DNA of 44,146 nucleotides. Origin: Thermotoga sp. Lineage in GTDB: Bacteria; Thermotogota; Thermotogae; Thermotogales; Thermotogaceae. Location of the stretch: positions 1 through 44,146 of the forward strand of contig NZ_JAGGZH010000014.1 in the NCBI RefSeq assembly GCF_021162145.1. The letters are read 5' to 3'. Made by a program: the position numbers and the translations under genes. This document shows positions 28,670 through 39,464 of the stretch, one piece after another; position 1 is the first letter of the stretch, and every line of letters begins with the position of its first letter. The notes under the pieces are model-generated. The model had not been told where the DNA came from, ran no database searches, and saw only the letters and a program-made list of their open reading frames with translations.

Positions 28670-28748
28670 GGAATGTGGTTTTAAACATCGTTAGCCCGCG
28701 TTTAATTATATCGTAATTTTTCTGTCATTCTCTCTTAAATTGTTGTGC

Positions 28749-28777
28749 TTGAAGTCGCATGGAAAAAGTTGTATATT
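28749..28777 (+). promoter_or_regulatory. groESL promoter
   Basis: TTGAAG (28749-28754) and TATATT (28772-28777) are separated by 17 bases. The predicted transcript start falls in the left arm of the CIRCE operator, so repressor binding would block initiation directly. Confidence 0.75.
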
Positions 28778-28781
28778 TATA

Positions 28782-28808
28782 TTAGCAGTCATGCATCGAG
28801 AGTGCTAA
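28782..28808 (+). promoter_or_regulatory. CIRCE operator (HrcA binding site)
   Basis: The inverted repeat reads TTAGCAGTC, nine bases, then GAGTGCTAA. It matches the CIRCE consensus (TTAGCACTC-N9-GAGTGCTAA) with one change in the left arm. HrcA binds CIRCE and represses chaperone genes until heat shock. It lies 26 bases upstream of the groES ATG. Confidence 0.95.
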
Positions 28809-28833
28809 AAATTTTCCAGAGGAGGGATGAAGC

Positions 28834-29109
28834 ATGAAGGTGATACCTCTCGGCGAAAGATTGCTGATTAAACCCATCAAGGAGGAAAAGAAGACCGAAG
28901 GAGGAATTGTGCTTCCGGATTCAGCAAAAGAGAAACCCATGAAAGCTGAGGTCGTTGCGGTAGGAAAGATCGATGATGACGAGAAGTTCGACATTAAGGC
29001 TGGGGATAAAGTGATTTTCTCCAAGTACGCTGGTACAGAGATAAAGATCGATGACGAGGACTACATCATCATCGATGTGAACGATATACTCGCGAAAATC
29101 GAAGAGTGA
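28834..29109 (+). CDS. groES: Co-chaperonin GroES
   Basis: This 91-residue heptameric lid of the GroEL chamber contains the N-terminal strand KVIPLGERLLIKPI, a mobile loop region (KTEGGIVLPDSAKEKP) and the C-terminal EDYIIIDVNDILAKIEE. GAGGAGGG precedes the ATG. It follows a CIRCE-controlled promoter and is 14 bases upstream of groEL. Confidence 0.97.
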   Translation: MKVIPLGERLLIKPIKEEKKTEGGIVLPDSAKEKPMKAEVVAVGKIDDDEKFDIKAGDKVIFSKYAGTEIKIDDEDYIIIDVNDILAKIEE

Positions 29110-29123
29110 GGGAGGTGTGAGAT

Positions 29124-30740
<1,617 letters not shown>

Positions 30741-30747
30741 TGAATAT

Positions 30748-30777
30748 CAGGGGGCCGATGGCCCCCTGTCTTTTTTG
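30748..30777 (+). terminator. Terminator of groESL
   Basis: A perfect 9-bp stem, CAGGGGGCC paired with GGCCCCCTG around GAT, is followed by TCTTTTTT. It starts eight bases after the groEL stop. Confidence 0.93.
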
Positions 30778-30801
30778 GGAGATGTGGTACAATGGGTCCG
30801 A

Positions 30802-30884
30802 ACGTCAATAATTCCTCACGGGTATGGAAACTTCCCAAGAAATCGTTCGAGTTGGTTCAATACTTCCTCTGAGGTTTTTAAAAC
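30802..30884 (+). CRISPR. Two degenerate CRISPR-like repeats (array remnant)
   Basis: Two stretches resemble the 30-base Thermotoga CRISPR repeat as I remember it. That repeat begins GTTTCAATA, continues (A/C)TTCCT, and ends GAGGTATGGAAAC. The first copy (30802-30831) keeps TCAATAATTCCT and GGTATGGAAAC, about 24 of 30 positions. The second (30854-30884) keeps TTCAATACTTCCT and TGAGGT, ending AAAAC, with an extra base. The 22 bases between them are shorter than a normal spacer. There are no further copies and no cas genes nearby. The pair lies in the short gap between two convergent terminators. Confidence 0.55.
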
Positions 30885-30910
30885 AAAGGGGACCACTAGG
30901 GTCCCTTTTG
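30876..30910 (-). terminator. Terminator of the minus-strand rarA-macro operon
   Basis: An 11-bp stem containing one G-U pair (CAAAAGGGACC on one side) with a 5-base loop is followed on the minus strand by TTTTAAAAA. It starts a few bases after the rarA-macro stop at 30915. The T-run overlaps the second CRISPR-like repeat. Confidence 0.75.
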
Positions 30911-30914
30911 TGTT

Positions 30915-32714
30915 TCAAAGCTTCAGATTCTCTTCGAACACTCTGGTTGTCTCTTCGTCGATGTTACATATGCGAATCTCCTCCAGTAAGGTGTCCGGAT
31001 GATGATCGATGAAGTCTTTAATTACTCTGGCGAAGATAGCAGCTGCTCTTTCTTTTGGAAACCCGAAAATACCGGTACTGATGGCTGGCATTGTAACGCT
31101 TTTCAAATTCAGTTCATGAGCCCTGAGCAGAGCGTTGTAGACTGCCCTGTACAGAAGTTCGTCTTCTCCGTAATTTCCGCCCCTCCAGACTGGCCCTACT
31201 GCATGGATCACGTATCTAGCCTTGAGGTTTCCCGAACCCGTTACCACGGCTTCTCCTGTGGGTATTCTGCCGCGTTCTCTCACTATTCTGTCGCTTTCCT
31301 CCTGTATTACGCTGCCGCCTGCCCTTACAATCGCACCTGCAACCCCTCCGCCGTGCTTCAAATATTCGTTGGCGGCGTTCACTATCGCGTCGACCTCCTC
31401 TCTTGTGATATCTCCCTTCACGATCTTTATCTTTCTGCCTTTGTACTGCTGCTCTTTCCTGATTTCGGACATACCATCACCCCCATACTTCTCCGGCCAA
31501 AGGTGTTTTAATCTTTCGAGTAGTTCTTCTTCAAATCCAACACCCTTTGGGGAAAAGATCACCTCGTTTTTCAGTCTTTCTGGAAGGTAGTTCATACTGA
31601 CAAATCCTCCGAAGTCGTGGGGGTAGAGATACCCCTTTCCGTATCCCCTTTTCTCCATCTCTTTTGTCACAGGATTTCTCAAAAGGAGTGGGACTTCTTC
31701 TACTGGAAGCACCTGCGCCTTTTTCATAGCGAGGTAGACCGAGTTGCTCTTTGGAGCAAGGGAAAGGTAAACAGCACACTCTATCAAATTCATCAAACAT
31801 TCTGGAAGTCCCACGTGTTCGACGGCGAGTGCTGTGGAAACGGCCAGGTTCAGGGCGTTTGGATCGGCCAGTCCAACATCTTCGCTTGCAAATATGATCA
31901 TCCTTCTGGCTATGAATCTGGGATCTTCCCCCATGTCTATCATCTTTACGAGATAGTAGATCGCTGCATTCGGATCGCTCCCTCTCATGCTCTTTATGAA
32001 CGCGGATGCAAAATCGTAGTGCTCTTCTTTCGAATAACTCACACTTTTTCCAAAAAGACCTGTCAGATCTTCTATGGTTACCTTCTCGTTTTTGAACACC
32101 TGGTGGACGATCTCGAGGGTGTTCAGTAACCTTCTTGCGTCTCCCTCAGCATTTCTTACGAGCGCTTTCTTCACATCATGATTCAGTTTCATATCGAGCC
32201 TTTCTACTGCTTTCTCGATGATCTTCAATAGATCATTCTCTGAGAGTTGTTTGAAGTAAAGGATTTTGCACCTTGAGAGAAGAGCAGGAATAACGGCAAA
32301 ACTAGGATTTTCTGTTGTGGTTGCAACAAGCACGACATCTCCTCTCTCCACGTGTGTTACCAGGACCGTCTGTTGATTTCTGTTCAACCTGTGTATCTCA
32401 TCGAGAAACAAAAGCAGTTTCTTTCCGTACCTTTTCAGTTGCTCTCCTCTTTTGAGCACGTTCTTTATCTCAGAAACACCATGAACAGTGGAGCTCAGAT
32501 AGACGACTTCTCCTTTGAAGTACCTTTCCAGTAACGAAAGAACCGAGGTCTTTCCAGACCCCGGTGGTCCATACAGTACGGCAGAGAACATGTTTCCCGT
32601 CTTCAGAGTTTTCTTCAAAATGCCGTCTTCACCGAACAGGTGATCTTGACCAACGAAATCATCGAAATCTTTGGGACGTAACAGTTCAGTCAAGGGTCTT
32701 TCTGAAATACTCAA
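30915..32714 (-). CDS. rarA: RarA/MgsA-type AAA+ ATPase fused to a macro domain
   Basis: The 599-residue protein joins two activities. Residues 1 to about 410 are a RarA (MgsA/WRNIP1) clamp-loader-like ATPase. It has Walker A GPPGSGKTS, Walker B LLLFLDEIH, the ATTENPSF sensor block and the C-terminal tetramerisation part. RarA acts at stalled replication forks. Residues from about 415 form a macro domain (GDITREEVDAIVNAANEYL, HGGGVAGAIVRAGG, AISTGIFGFP), which binds or hydrolyses ADP-ribose. TTG 32714 has GAGG seven bases upstream and overlaps the epimerase gene. An internal ATG at 31472 begins the macro part and has a GGGGGTGAT site. Confidence 0.93.
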   Translation of the reverse strand: MSISERPLTELLRPKDFDDFVGQDHLFGEDGILKKTLKTGNMFSAVLYGPPGSGKTSVLSLLERYFKGEVVYLSSTVHGVSEIKNVLKRGEQLKRYGKKLLLFLDEIHRLNRNQQTVLVTHVERGDVVLVATTTENPSFAVIPALLSRCKILYFKQLSENDLLKIIEKAVERLDMKLNHDVKKALVRNAEGDARRLLNTLEIVHQVFKNEKVTIEDLTGLFGKSVSYSKEEHYDFASAFIKSMRGSDPNAAIYYLVKMIDMGEDPRFIARRMIIFASEDVGLADPNALNLAVSTALAVEHVGLPECLMNLIECAVYLSLAPKSNSVYLAMKKAQVLPVEEVPLLLRNPVTKEMEKRGYGKGYLYPHDFGGFVSMNYLPERLKNEVIFSPKGVGFEEELLERLKHLWPEKYGGDGMSEIRKEQQYKGRKIKIVKGDITREEVDAIVNAANEYLKHGGGVAGAIVRAGGSVIQEESDRIVRERGRIPTGEAVVTGSGNLKARYVIHAVGPVWRGGNYGEDELLYRAVYNALLRAHELNLKSVTMPAISTGIFGFPKERAAAIFARVIKDFIDHHPDTLLEEIRICNIDEETTRVFEENLKL

Positions 32715-33615
32715 CGGTGAGCCTCAACCCCTCCTCAAGAGGAATTTTCGGTTCCCATCCGAGCTTTTCCTTCGCTTTCGTCCAGTCGAGGATGCTTTTT
32801 CTCACGTCGCCTTTCCTCGGAGGTTTGTAGACAGGCTCTCTGTCGTAGCCAGTGATTTCTTTCAGCATCCTGAAGAGTTCGTTCACGGTGATACCCTTTC
32901 CCGTTCCAATGTTGAACACGTCGTTGTCTCCTCTCTCCATAGCGAGAAGATTCGACTCGGCCACATCATCAACGTAGACGTAGTCTCTCACATACTCTCC
33001 ATCGCCGAATATGTGGACTTCTTCTCCCTTCAGCATCCTCTCAGTGAAAATAGCCACAACACCAGCTTCACCGTGTGGATCTTGTCTTGGACCGTAAACG
33101 TTGGCATACCTGAGAACGGTGTATTTCAACCCGTACTCTTTCGCGAAGAAATCCAGATACATCTCCACACTGTACTTCGCTATGCCGTAGGGTGATATGG
33201 GATGGGGAATTTCTGTTTCCGGTGTGGGAAAGATCCTCACGTTCTCACCGTAGATCGCTCCACCGGTGGAGGAGAATATGAACTTCTTCACACCATGTTT
33301 GATCGATTTTTCGAGTAAGACAAGAGATCCTAAAATATTCGTTTTCGCGTCCCTTGCGGGTTCCCTTACCGAAACAGACACACTCGCCTGGGCTGCAAGA
33401 TGAAACACGTATTCGGGTCTATGCAGGGAAAAGATGCGTTCCATCATCTCTTCATCTTCTATGCTCTGCTCGTAGAACAGAGCGTTCCTGTTAAGATTCT
33501 CGACCTTTCCAGAGGATAGGTTGTCGATTACAATGACGCCGTAACCCTTCTCTATCAATCTGTCGACCACATGTGAGCCGATGAATCCCGCGCCACCCGT
33601 TACCAGAACATTCAT
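32686..33615 (-). CDS. galE: UDP-glucose/galactose 4-epimerase-type SDR enzyme
   Basis: This 309-residue extended short-chain dehydrogenase interconverts UDP-glucose and UDP-galactose or related sugars with bound NAD+. The nucleotide-binding GGAGFIGSHV is at residues 7-16. The catalytic Tyr-Lys pair is in YGIAKYS, and the substrate loop RYANVYGPRQDP is typical. The T. maritima homologue TM0509 is, as I recall, described as a 4-epimerase. The ATG lies one base after the upstream stop, with the Shine-Dalgarno supplied by the Glu codons of that gene's tail. It overlaps rarA by 29 bases. Confidence 0.9.
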   Translation of the reverse strand: MNVLVTGGAGFIGSHVVDRLIEKGYGVIVIDNLSSGKVENLNRNALFYEQSIEDEEMMERIFSLHRPEYVFHLAAQASVSVSVREPARDAKTNILGSLVLLEKSIKHGVKKFIFSSTGGAIYGENVRIFPTPETEIPHPISPYGIAKYSVEMYLDFFAKEYGLKYTVLRYANVYGPRQDPHGEAGVVAIFTERMLKGEEVHIFGDGEYVRDYVYVDDVAESNLLAMERGDNDVFNIGTGKGITVNELFRMLKEITGYDREPVYKPPRKGDVRKSILDWTKAKEKLGWEPKIPLEEGLRLTVEYFRKTLD

Positions 33616-33616
33616 A

Positions 33617-34129
33617 TCACGCTTCCTCCTCTTCTTCCTCCTCGATTTTCTTTGCCTCCTCCGGAATCTCTTGAACGTTCACGATCTTCTTGCTTTCTTC
33701 GAGGAACTCTTTCAATTCCTGCACTTTGCTCTCGCCGAAGTTCACCATGATATCGTAGAACTTTTTGAACCTGCTCCTGGTACGTGAATCCAAGAAGTGA
33801 GAAAAGTGACGTGCCAGTTTCTCAGCCGTCGGAGAAGGGATTCCCATGACGTAGAAGAAAAAGTTCCTCAGTCTGTTCTGTGATCCTCTGAGGGATCTTG
33901 CCTTCCTCTTTCCCTTCTCGGTGAGTGTGATGTAACCGTACTTTTCGTACTCTACGTACCCGAGTTCTGAGAGTCTTTTCATGGCGTTCGTCACACTGGG
34001 AAGACTAACGCCCATCTTCTTCGCTACAACACTCACCCTCGCTGCAGGTTGCTTCTGAAGTATTTCCTGAATCACAGAAAGGTAGTCCTCGAGTGCCGGT
34101 GTCAACGTTTTCTTTCTTCCTCTAGGCAT
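33617..34129 (-). CDS. DtxR/MntR-like winged-helix transcriptional regulator
   Basis: This 170-residue regulator has an N-terminal winged helix (EDYLSVIQEILQKQPAARVSV, SLPSVTNAMKRLSELGYVEY). A DtxR-type helical dimerisation region follows (RNFFFYVMGIPSPTAEKLARHF). The usual metal-site residues are only partly recognisable: the Cys/Met, Glu and His of the classic site are not all evident. The C-terminus is a poly-Glu tail (KKIEEEEEEEA). It could sense Mn or Fe, or have lost metal control. It sits between the uracil-DNA glycosylase and the epimerase in a tight operon. Confidence 0.82.
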   Translation of the reverse strand: MPRGRKKTLTPALEDYLSVIQEILQKQPAARVSVVAKKMGVSLPSVTNAMKRLSELGYVEYEKYGYITLTEKGKRKARSLRGSQNRLRNFFFYVMGIPSPTAEKLARHFSHFLDSRTRSRFKKFYDIMVNFGESKVQELKEFLEESKKIVNVQEIPEEAKKIEEEEEEEA

Positions 34130-34130
34130 T

Positions 34131-34709
34131 TTATCGACCCTCCTTTATGAAACTTTTTGCTTTCTCCAGATCTTCCAGGACGATCTTCCTCAGTTCTTTA
34201 CTCCTGTTCCTCAGAAGATAACTCGGATGAAACGTTGGGACAATTTTCTTTCCCCCCAGCCAATCTATGGGATTTCCACGCACCCTGGTTATGGACACCT
34301 TCTTTCCATCCATGAAAAAGGACAGGGCAGTGGCTCCCAGAGCAACTACGACACTCGGGTTTATGATTTCAAGCTGTGCGAGCAAAAAATGTCCACATGC
34401 AAACATTTCTTCCAATGTTGGGGTACGGTTGTTAGGAGGTCTGCATTTCACAACATTACAGATGTAGACATCTTCTCGTTTGATTCCCACCTCGTTCAAA
34501 AGCTCAGTCAGGAGCATGCCTGCTCTTCCAACGAACGGCCTTCCCGTCCTGTCTTCTTCTTCCCCAGGACCCTCACCGACGAAGACGATCTTCGTGTCCA
34601 AGCTTCCTTCCCCCACGACGACATTAGTTCTTGTAAGGTGCAGCGGACACATGGTGCATTCTCTAACCCTTTCTACCACTATCTCCATGAGTTCTTCCTT
34701 GGTGAACAA
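34131..34709 (-). CDS. udg: Family 4 uracil-DNA glycosylase, [4Fe-4S]
   Basis: This 192-residue thermophilic uracil-DNA glycosylase starts base-excision repair of deaminated cytosine, important at high temperature. The Fe-S cysteines are Cys18 and Cys21 (ECTMCPL), then a C-x15-C pair (KCRPP to ACGHF). Motif A (GEGPGEEEDRTGRPFVG) and motif B (HPSYLLRN) are intact. TTG 34709 is chosen because GGAGG is eight bases upstream. The longer TTG start at 34724 lies on top of that site. The result matches the T. maritima protein length. Confidence 0.95.
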   Translation of the reverse strand: MFTKEELMEIVVERVRECTMCPLHLTRTNVVVGEGSLDTKIVFVGEGPGEEEDRTGRPFVGRAGMLLTELLNEVGIKREDVYICNVVKCRPPNNRTPTLEEMFACGHFLLAQLEIINPSVVVALGATALSFFMDGKKVSITRVRGNPIDWLGGKKIVPTFHPSYLLRNRSKELRKIVLEDLEKAKSFIKEGR

Positions 34710-34819
34710 AACTTTCTCCTCCAAATTCTGGTAAAATATTATCGAGAATTAACGGAACCTTACTTAATTCTATCATTCCTCATACGGTTTTCGCAAATCT
34801 CCAAAACGAGGTGATTGTT

Positions 34820-35251
34820 GTGGCCTTTAAGTTTAGACTCCAGAGGATATACGAAGTTCGAAGAAAGGAAGAAGAAACTTTAAAAAGTGATCTCTCAAAG
34901 ATCTCTGAAAAAATCGAAAATCTCAGAGACATTATACAACAATTGACCAGAAAAAAGAAACAAATAGAAAGCAACTTTCTTCAGAAAGGACAGCTCTCGA
35001 AGAAAGATTTACTCGAACTCGAATGTGAGATAACTTTTTACGAAGTGGAGATAGAAAAGTATCGGGAAGAACTGCAGAAGCTGCTGAAAGAACAGGAAAG
35101 AATCAGGGAAAATCTTTTGGAGAAGATGAAAGAGAGAAAGATGCTTGAGAAGTTGAGAGAGAGAAGATTCAGAGAGTATCTGACGGAAGAGAACCTGAGG
35201 GAAAGAAGAAAGATGGACGAAATCGCCGAGAGAAAATTCTGGTGGAGTTAG
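34820..35251 (+). CDS. fliJ: FliJ-like flagellar coiled-coil protein
   Basis: This 143-residue, strongly charged protein starts AFKFRLQRIYEVRRKEEE, the typical FliJ opening, and is a coiled coil throughout. It ends ERRKMDEIAERKFW as FliJ proteins do. FliJ assists the flagellar type III export ATPase FliI. GTG 34820 is six bases after GAGGTG. GTG 34811 overlaps that site and is rejected. It is isolated from other flagellar genes here. Low-complexity coiled coils are easily misassigned, so the call is moderate. Confidence 0.72.
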   Translation: MAFKFRLQRIYEVRRKEEETLKSDLSKISEKIENLRDIIQQLTRKKKQIESNFLQKGQLSKKDLLELECEITFYEVEIEKYREELQKLLKEQERIRENLLEKMKERKMLEKLRERRFREYLTEENLRERRKMDEIAERKFWWS

Positions 35252-36753
35252 TCGTCTCTGAACCTGTACTGCAGTGCCTCTGCTAAATGTCTCATTCTCA
35301 CTCTTTTTTCGCCATCTAGATCGGCTATCGTTCTCGAAAGCCTCAATACCTTGTCGATCCTCCTACCGGAAAGTCCGTATCTTTCCACGTACTTTTCCAG
35401 CAAATCTTCACTTTTATCATCCAGCTTTACATGTTCTCTCAACATCCTGTGTGTCATCTGAGAGTTGTAAGAGATGGGTGTGTTCTGGAAACGTTGGAGC
35501 TGTATCTCCCTTGCCCTCATGACTCGCTCTCTTATGGATGCACTCTTTTCCCCTTCGGGTTTTTTCATCATCTCTTCGAAGGAGAGTTTTGGAACGTTCA
35601 CAACGATGTCTATTCTGTCCAGAAGAGGTCCTGATATCTTCTTTTTGTATCTCAGGATGTCCCTTGGGGAACAGACACAGGGCTGTTTCGGATCCCCGAG
35701 ATTCCCGCAGGGGCATGGGTTCATCGCTCCAACCATCATGAAACGGGCGGGATAGGTTACGGAGAACTTCGCTCTCGAGATGGTGACGCATTGTTCCTCG
35801 AGCGGTTGTCTCAGGGCTTCGAGTACGTCCCTTTTGAACTCCGGAAGTTCGTCGAGGAAGAGAACACCGTTGTGTGCCAGGGAGATCTCCCCGGGTTTTG
35901 GCGTTGTACCGCCACCAATGATGGAAACAGTCGAAGCCGTGTGGTGCGGTGAACGAAACGGTCGTTTTCGAACAAGACCGAGACAGCCAGCAGCACTGTA
36001 CACCTTGCTTGTCTCGATGATTTCCTCTTCTGACATCGGAGGGAAAATGGTGGGGATCCTCTTTGCGATCATGGTCTTTCCAGAACCAGGATTTCCCACC
36101 ATGAGGATGTTGTGAAACCCTGCGACCGCTATCTCAACAGCCCTTTTCACCATCTCATGGTCTCGAACGTCCGAAAAATCGACGGAGTAATCTGGCACGC
36201 TCTCTCTTATTCCGACGTATTCGACCTCTTCTAACATCTTGTCTCCTCTCAAGAACTCCACACACTCTCTAAGGGACTCCACCGTGTAGACGTGAAGATC
36301 CTTCACACATGTTGCTTCTTCTTCGTTTTCCTTTGGTATCACGACGGTTCCTTTGAAATGCCCTGAAAGAGACAGAAGAACGGGTAGAATGCCGTTTACA
36401 CGCTTCACCTCACCGTTCAAGGACAGTTCTCCAACAGCGAGGATGTTTTCACTCACCTGAACGATGCCTGTCGAGGCAAGAATACACAGGGCTATCGGAA
36501 GATCGAGCATAGAACCTTCCTTCTTCAGGTCTCCGGGTGCAAGATTCACAACGAACTTTCCGTGGGGCAGGGAGAAACCACTGTTCAGTATGGCGCTCTT
36601 CACCCTCTTTCTGCTTTCTTTCACAGCAGTGTCCCCGAGTCCCACCACGTCGATATCGTTGAAGACACTTCTGTTGTCGAAATCCACCTCCACATCTATC
36701 CTCATCGCCTCTATACCCTGCAGAGTAGCGGAAGAAAGACGGCTGTAGTTCAC
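35248..36753 (-). CDS. comM: ComM/YifB-family AAA+ ATPase (Mg-chelatase-like)
   Basis: This 501-residue protein has a Lon-protease-like N-terminal domain ([19 protein letters not shown]). The AAA+ core has Walker [14 protein letters not shown] and Walker [12 protein letters not shown] Cys cluster ([15 protein letters not shown]) probably binds zinc. ComM is a helicase promoting branch migration during natural transformation. The older name Mg-chelatase is misleading. GTG 36753 overlaps the proS stop (GTGA) and has GGGAGG upstream. The 3' end meets fliJ convergently with a four-base overlap. Confidence 0.95.
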   Translation of the reverse strand: MNYSRLSSATLQGIEAMRIDVEVDFDNRSVFNDIDVVGLGDTAVKESRKRVKSAILNSGFSLPHGKFVVNLAPGDLKKEGSMLDLPIALCILASTGIVQVSENILAVGELSLNGEVKRVNGILPVLLSLSGHFKGTVVIPKENEEEATCVKDLHVYTVESLRECVEFLRGDKMLEEVEYVGIRESVPDYSVDFSDVRDHEMVKRAVEIAVAGFHNILMVGNPGSGKTMIAKRIPTIFPPMSEEEIIETSKVYSAAGCLGLVRKRPFRSPHHTASTVSIIGGGTTPKPGEISLAHNGVLFLDELPEFKRDVLEALRQPLEEQCVTISRAKFSVTYPARFMMVGAMNPCPCGNLGDPKQPCVCSPRDILRYKKKISGPLLDRIDIVVNVPKLSFEEMMKKPEGEKSASIRERVMRAREIQLQRFQNTPISYNSQMTHRMLREHVKLDDKSEDLLEKYVERYGLSGRRIDKVLRLSRTIADLDGEKRVRMRHLAEALQYRFRDD

Positions 36754-38483
36754 CCGACGACCTCCCTGGGATCGTATTCTGCTTTCATTCTGTCCAGAGT
36801 TTCGAAGAGCAAATTAAGGCCGTTCTGGACATTCACCCTTACAAGCTCGCTCGAGTATCGCTTTTTCAATTCCACGACACCGTTTTTGAGGGATCTTCCC
36901 ACGTTTATCCTTATGGGGAAACCGATCAGATCGGCATCTTTGAACTTGAAGCCTGGTGAGACTTCTCGATCGTCCAGAACAACCTCCTCACCTTTTTCCA
37001 TAAGTGCTCTGTAGATCTCTTCCCCAACGCGCTTCTGATCCGGATCGTTCACGTTCAGAATATCGACTATGACCGTGTACGGTGCTATGGACAGGGGCCA
37101 GATCATACCGTTTTCGTCGTGGAAGTGCTCCACAACCGCTGCCATTGTTCTGGACACGCCCCAGCCATAGCATCCCATGATGAAGGGCTTTGTTTCCCCG
37201 TTTTCGTCCATGAAGTAGGCTCCCATCACCTCAGAATATTTCGTTCCTAGCTTGAAGATATGACCGAGTTCTATTCCTTTCGTGCCCCTGAGGGGTTCAC
37301 CACATACGGGGCAGGGGTCTCCCTCCACAACCGTTCTCAGATCGTACCACTCGTTTATCTTGAAGTCTCTTGGGTGATTTGCGTTGATGTAATGAGAGTC
37401 CTCTTCCATTCCTCCCACAACGAAGTTTTTCATTCCCCTGACGCTGAAATCTGCTACTTTCCTGACATTCGCACCGATGGGTCCGATGAACCCGATGGAA
37501 ACACCGAAATCCTTCAGAACTTCTTCAGGTGTAGCGAGCCTCAGCGACTGGTCTCTCAGATGAGCCTTGAGTTTCGCTTCGTTCAACTCCAGGTCGCCCC
37601 TTATAAGAGCCATCACGTATCCGTCTCTTCCCTTGAAAAGAAGGGATTTGACTATCCTGGTGGGGGATATACCGAGAAATTCGGATACTTCTTCTATTCT
37701 CTTCACGTCGGGTGTAGAAACTTTTTCGAGTGCCTTTTCCGGTTCGTCATCCTGGGGATACTCGCCTTTGTACTCGGCTTTTTCGTCGCTCACCTGATAT
37801 CCGCACTTTTCACAATAGAGCACGTTCGTCTCACCTATCTTCGCGGGGACAACGAACTCGTGTGAAGCGTTTCCTCCTATGGTACCTGTTTCCGCCTCTA
37901 TGACCATGTACCTCACACCAAGTCTCTCCATGATCCTCGAGTAAGCCTCTTTGAAACGCTCATAAGTCTCGTCGAGTGATTCCCAGCTCGAATGAAAACT
38001 GTAAGCGTCTTTCATGATGAACTCTCTGGCCCTGAGGAGTCCGAACCTGGGCCTTATCTCGTCTCTGTACTTATTCGCTATCTGGTAGACGACGAGAGGG
38101 AGTTGTCTGTAAGAGCGAAGCTCGTTTTTCACAAGGTCTGTCACGATTTCTTCGTGCGTAGGTCCAAGCGTGAAATCCCTGTCGTGTCTGTCCTTGAGCT
38201 TCATCATCTCCGGGCCATAATCGTCCCATCTTCCCGATTTCTTCCACAACTCAGCAGGTTGGAGTATGGGCATCAGGATCTCCTGTGCCCCTATCCTGTT
38301 CATCTCTTCACGGACGATATTTTCTATCTTGAGAAGTACCCTTCTTCCAAGAGGGAGGTAGGTGTATATTCCGGCGGCCACCTTTCTGATGAATCCTCCC
38401 CGCAGAAGGTACTCATGACTCACCGTTTCCACGTCGGACGGGGTTTCTTTGAGTGTAGGAGCGTACAGCTGTTTCATTCGCAA
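36750..38483 (-). CDS. proS: Prolyl-tRNA synthetase (bacterial type, with editing domain)
   Basis: This 577-residue class II synthetase charges tRNA-Pro. Motif 2 ([23 protein letters not shown], about 140-162) and motif 3 ([18 protein letters not shown]) are intact. Between them lies the INS editing domain, about residues 225-390, that clears mischarged Ala-tRNA. TTG 38483 is seven bases after AGGAG. ATG 38477, two codons later, is the alternative. It is translationally coupled to comM downstream. Confidence 0.95.
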   Translation of the reverse strand: MRMKQLYAPTLKETPSDVETVSHEYLLRGGFIRKVAAGIYTYLPLGRRVLLKIENIVREEMNRIGAQEILMPILQPAELWKKSGRWDDYGPEMMKLKDRHDRDFTLGPTHEEIVTDLVKNELRSYRQLPLVVYQIANKYRDEIRPRFGLLRAREFIMKDAYSFHSSWESLDETYERFKEAYSRIMERLGVRYMVIEAETGTIGGNASHEFVVPAKIGETNVLYCEKCGYQVSDEKAEYKGEYPQDDEPEKALEKVSTPDVKRIEEVSEFLGISPTRIVKSLLFKGRDGYVMALIRGDLELNEAKLKAHLRDQSLRLATPEEVLKDFGVSIGFIGPIGANVRKVADFSVRGMKNFVVGGMEEDSHYINANHPRDFKINEWYDLRTVVEGDPCPVCGEPLRGTKGIELGHIFKLGTKYSEVMGAYFMDENGETKPFIMGCYGWGVSRTMAAVVEHFHDENGMIWPLSIAPYTVIVDILNVNDPDQKRVGEEIYRALMEKGEEVVLDDREVSPGFKFKDADLIGFPIRINVGRSLKNGVVELKKRYSSELVRVNVQNGLNLLFETLDRMKAEYDPREVVG

Positions 38484-38552
38484 GGCCGATCTCCTCCTCG
38501 AGCGCTGGTTCTTTTGAAACTATTGTATCATAAGAACTGAGGAGGGAAGGTT

Positions 38553-39464
38553 GTGCGCTACAGGAAGCTCAGCGAGTATCTGAAAGAAAGATACGGAGAA
38601 AGAGTTCAGAGGATCGTGATCTTCGGAGGATTTTCCTGTCCAAACAGAGACGGAACGAAGGGAAAAGGTGGCTGTATCTACTGCGACGCCACCGGGAGTG
38701 GGTTCACTACGCTCATGAATCTTCCCATCAGAGAGCAGGTACTCAGAATGAAGGAGCGATTCGAAAAGAGAGGTATCAAAAAGTTCATAGCCTACTTCCA
38801 GGCGTTCAGCAACACGTACGCACCCACCGAGGAACTCAGAAAGAAATACGAAGAAGCGCTGGTGGACGATAGCATAGTTCAGCTTTCCATCTCTACAAGG
38901 CCCGATCTTGTCCCCGAAGAGGTGCTGGATCTCCTCGAAGAGTTCAAAAAGCGTGTGGATGTTTCCGTTGAGCTCGGGCTTCAGACGGTGAACTACAGGA
39001 CCCTGAAGAGAATAAACAGAGGTCACACACTTGCGGAGTTCATCGACGCGGCTGTGCGAGTGAAAAAAAGAGGGTTTGAACTCGTCGTCCACGTGATACT
39101 GAACCTGCCCTGGGATGATATGGAAGATGTAGTGGAAACGGCGAAGGTACTTTCTGCCCTGGACGTGGACGGTGTGAAACTTCATTCCCTGTACGTGGTG
39201 GAAGGAACGAAACTTGCGGAGATGTACAGAAAGGGGGAGGTAAAGATCTGCAGTCAGGAAGAGTACGTGGAAAGGGTGATCACATTTCTTGAATATCTAT
39301 CACCGAAGGTGGTCATTCACAGACTGGTCGCCGATCCGCCGAAAGAAGGCACAATATTTGGAAACTGGGGAAAGAGTAAAATAGAGACCATCAACATGAT
39401 AGAGAAAGAACTTGAAAGGAGAGATACATATCAAGGGAAGAAGTTCGATTATCTTAACTGGTAG
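38553..39464 (+). CDS. Radical SAM protein, TIGR01212/YhcC family
   Basis: This 303-residue radical SAM enzyme has the unusual spacing C-x12-C-x2-C (CPNRDGTKGKGGCIYC, from about residue 29), which carries the [4Fe-4S]-SAM site. Family markers are AYFQAFSNTYAP, SISTRPDLV, ELGLQTVN and HSLYVVEGTKL. Members of this group have no settled substrate, though a role in tRNA or cofactor chemistry has been suggested for relatives. GTG 38553 has GGAGG seven bases upstream. The last 53 bases overlap the next gene. Confidence 0.93.
   Translation: MRYRKLSEYLKERYGERVQRIVIFGGFSCPNRDGTKGKGGCIYCDATGSGFTTLMNLPIREQVLRMKERFEKRGIKKFIAYFQAFSNTYAPTEELRKKYEEALVDDSIVQLSISTRPDLVPEEVLDLLEEFKKRVDVSVELGLQTVNYRTLKRINRGHTLAEFIDAAVRVKKRGFELVVHVILNLPWDDMEDVVETAKVLSALDVDGVKLHSLYVVEGTKLAEMYRKGEVKICSQEEYVERVITFLEYLSPKVVIHRLVADPPKEGTIFGNWGKSKIETINMIEKELERRDTYQGKKFDYLNW

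Noticed and set aside
28263-28684. Several short open frames across the tmRNA gene
   Set aside because: They arise from the G/C-rich RNA gene and have no coding features.
34725-34819. Promoters in the gap between udg and the fliJ-like gene
   Set aside because: A/T-rich -10-like strings exist on both strands but no -35 box at correct spacing could be supported.
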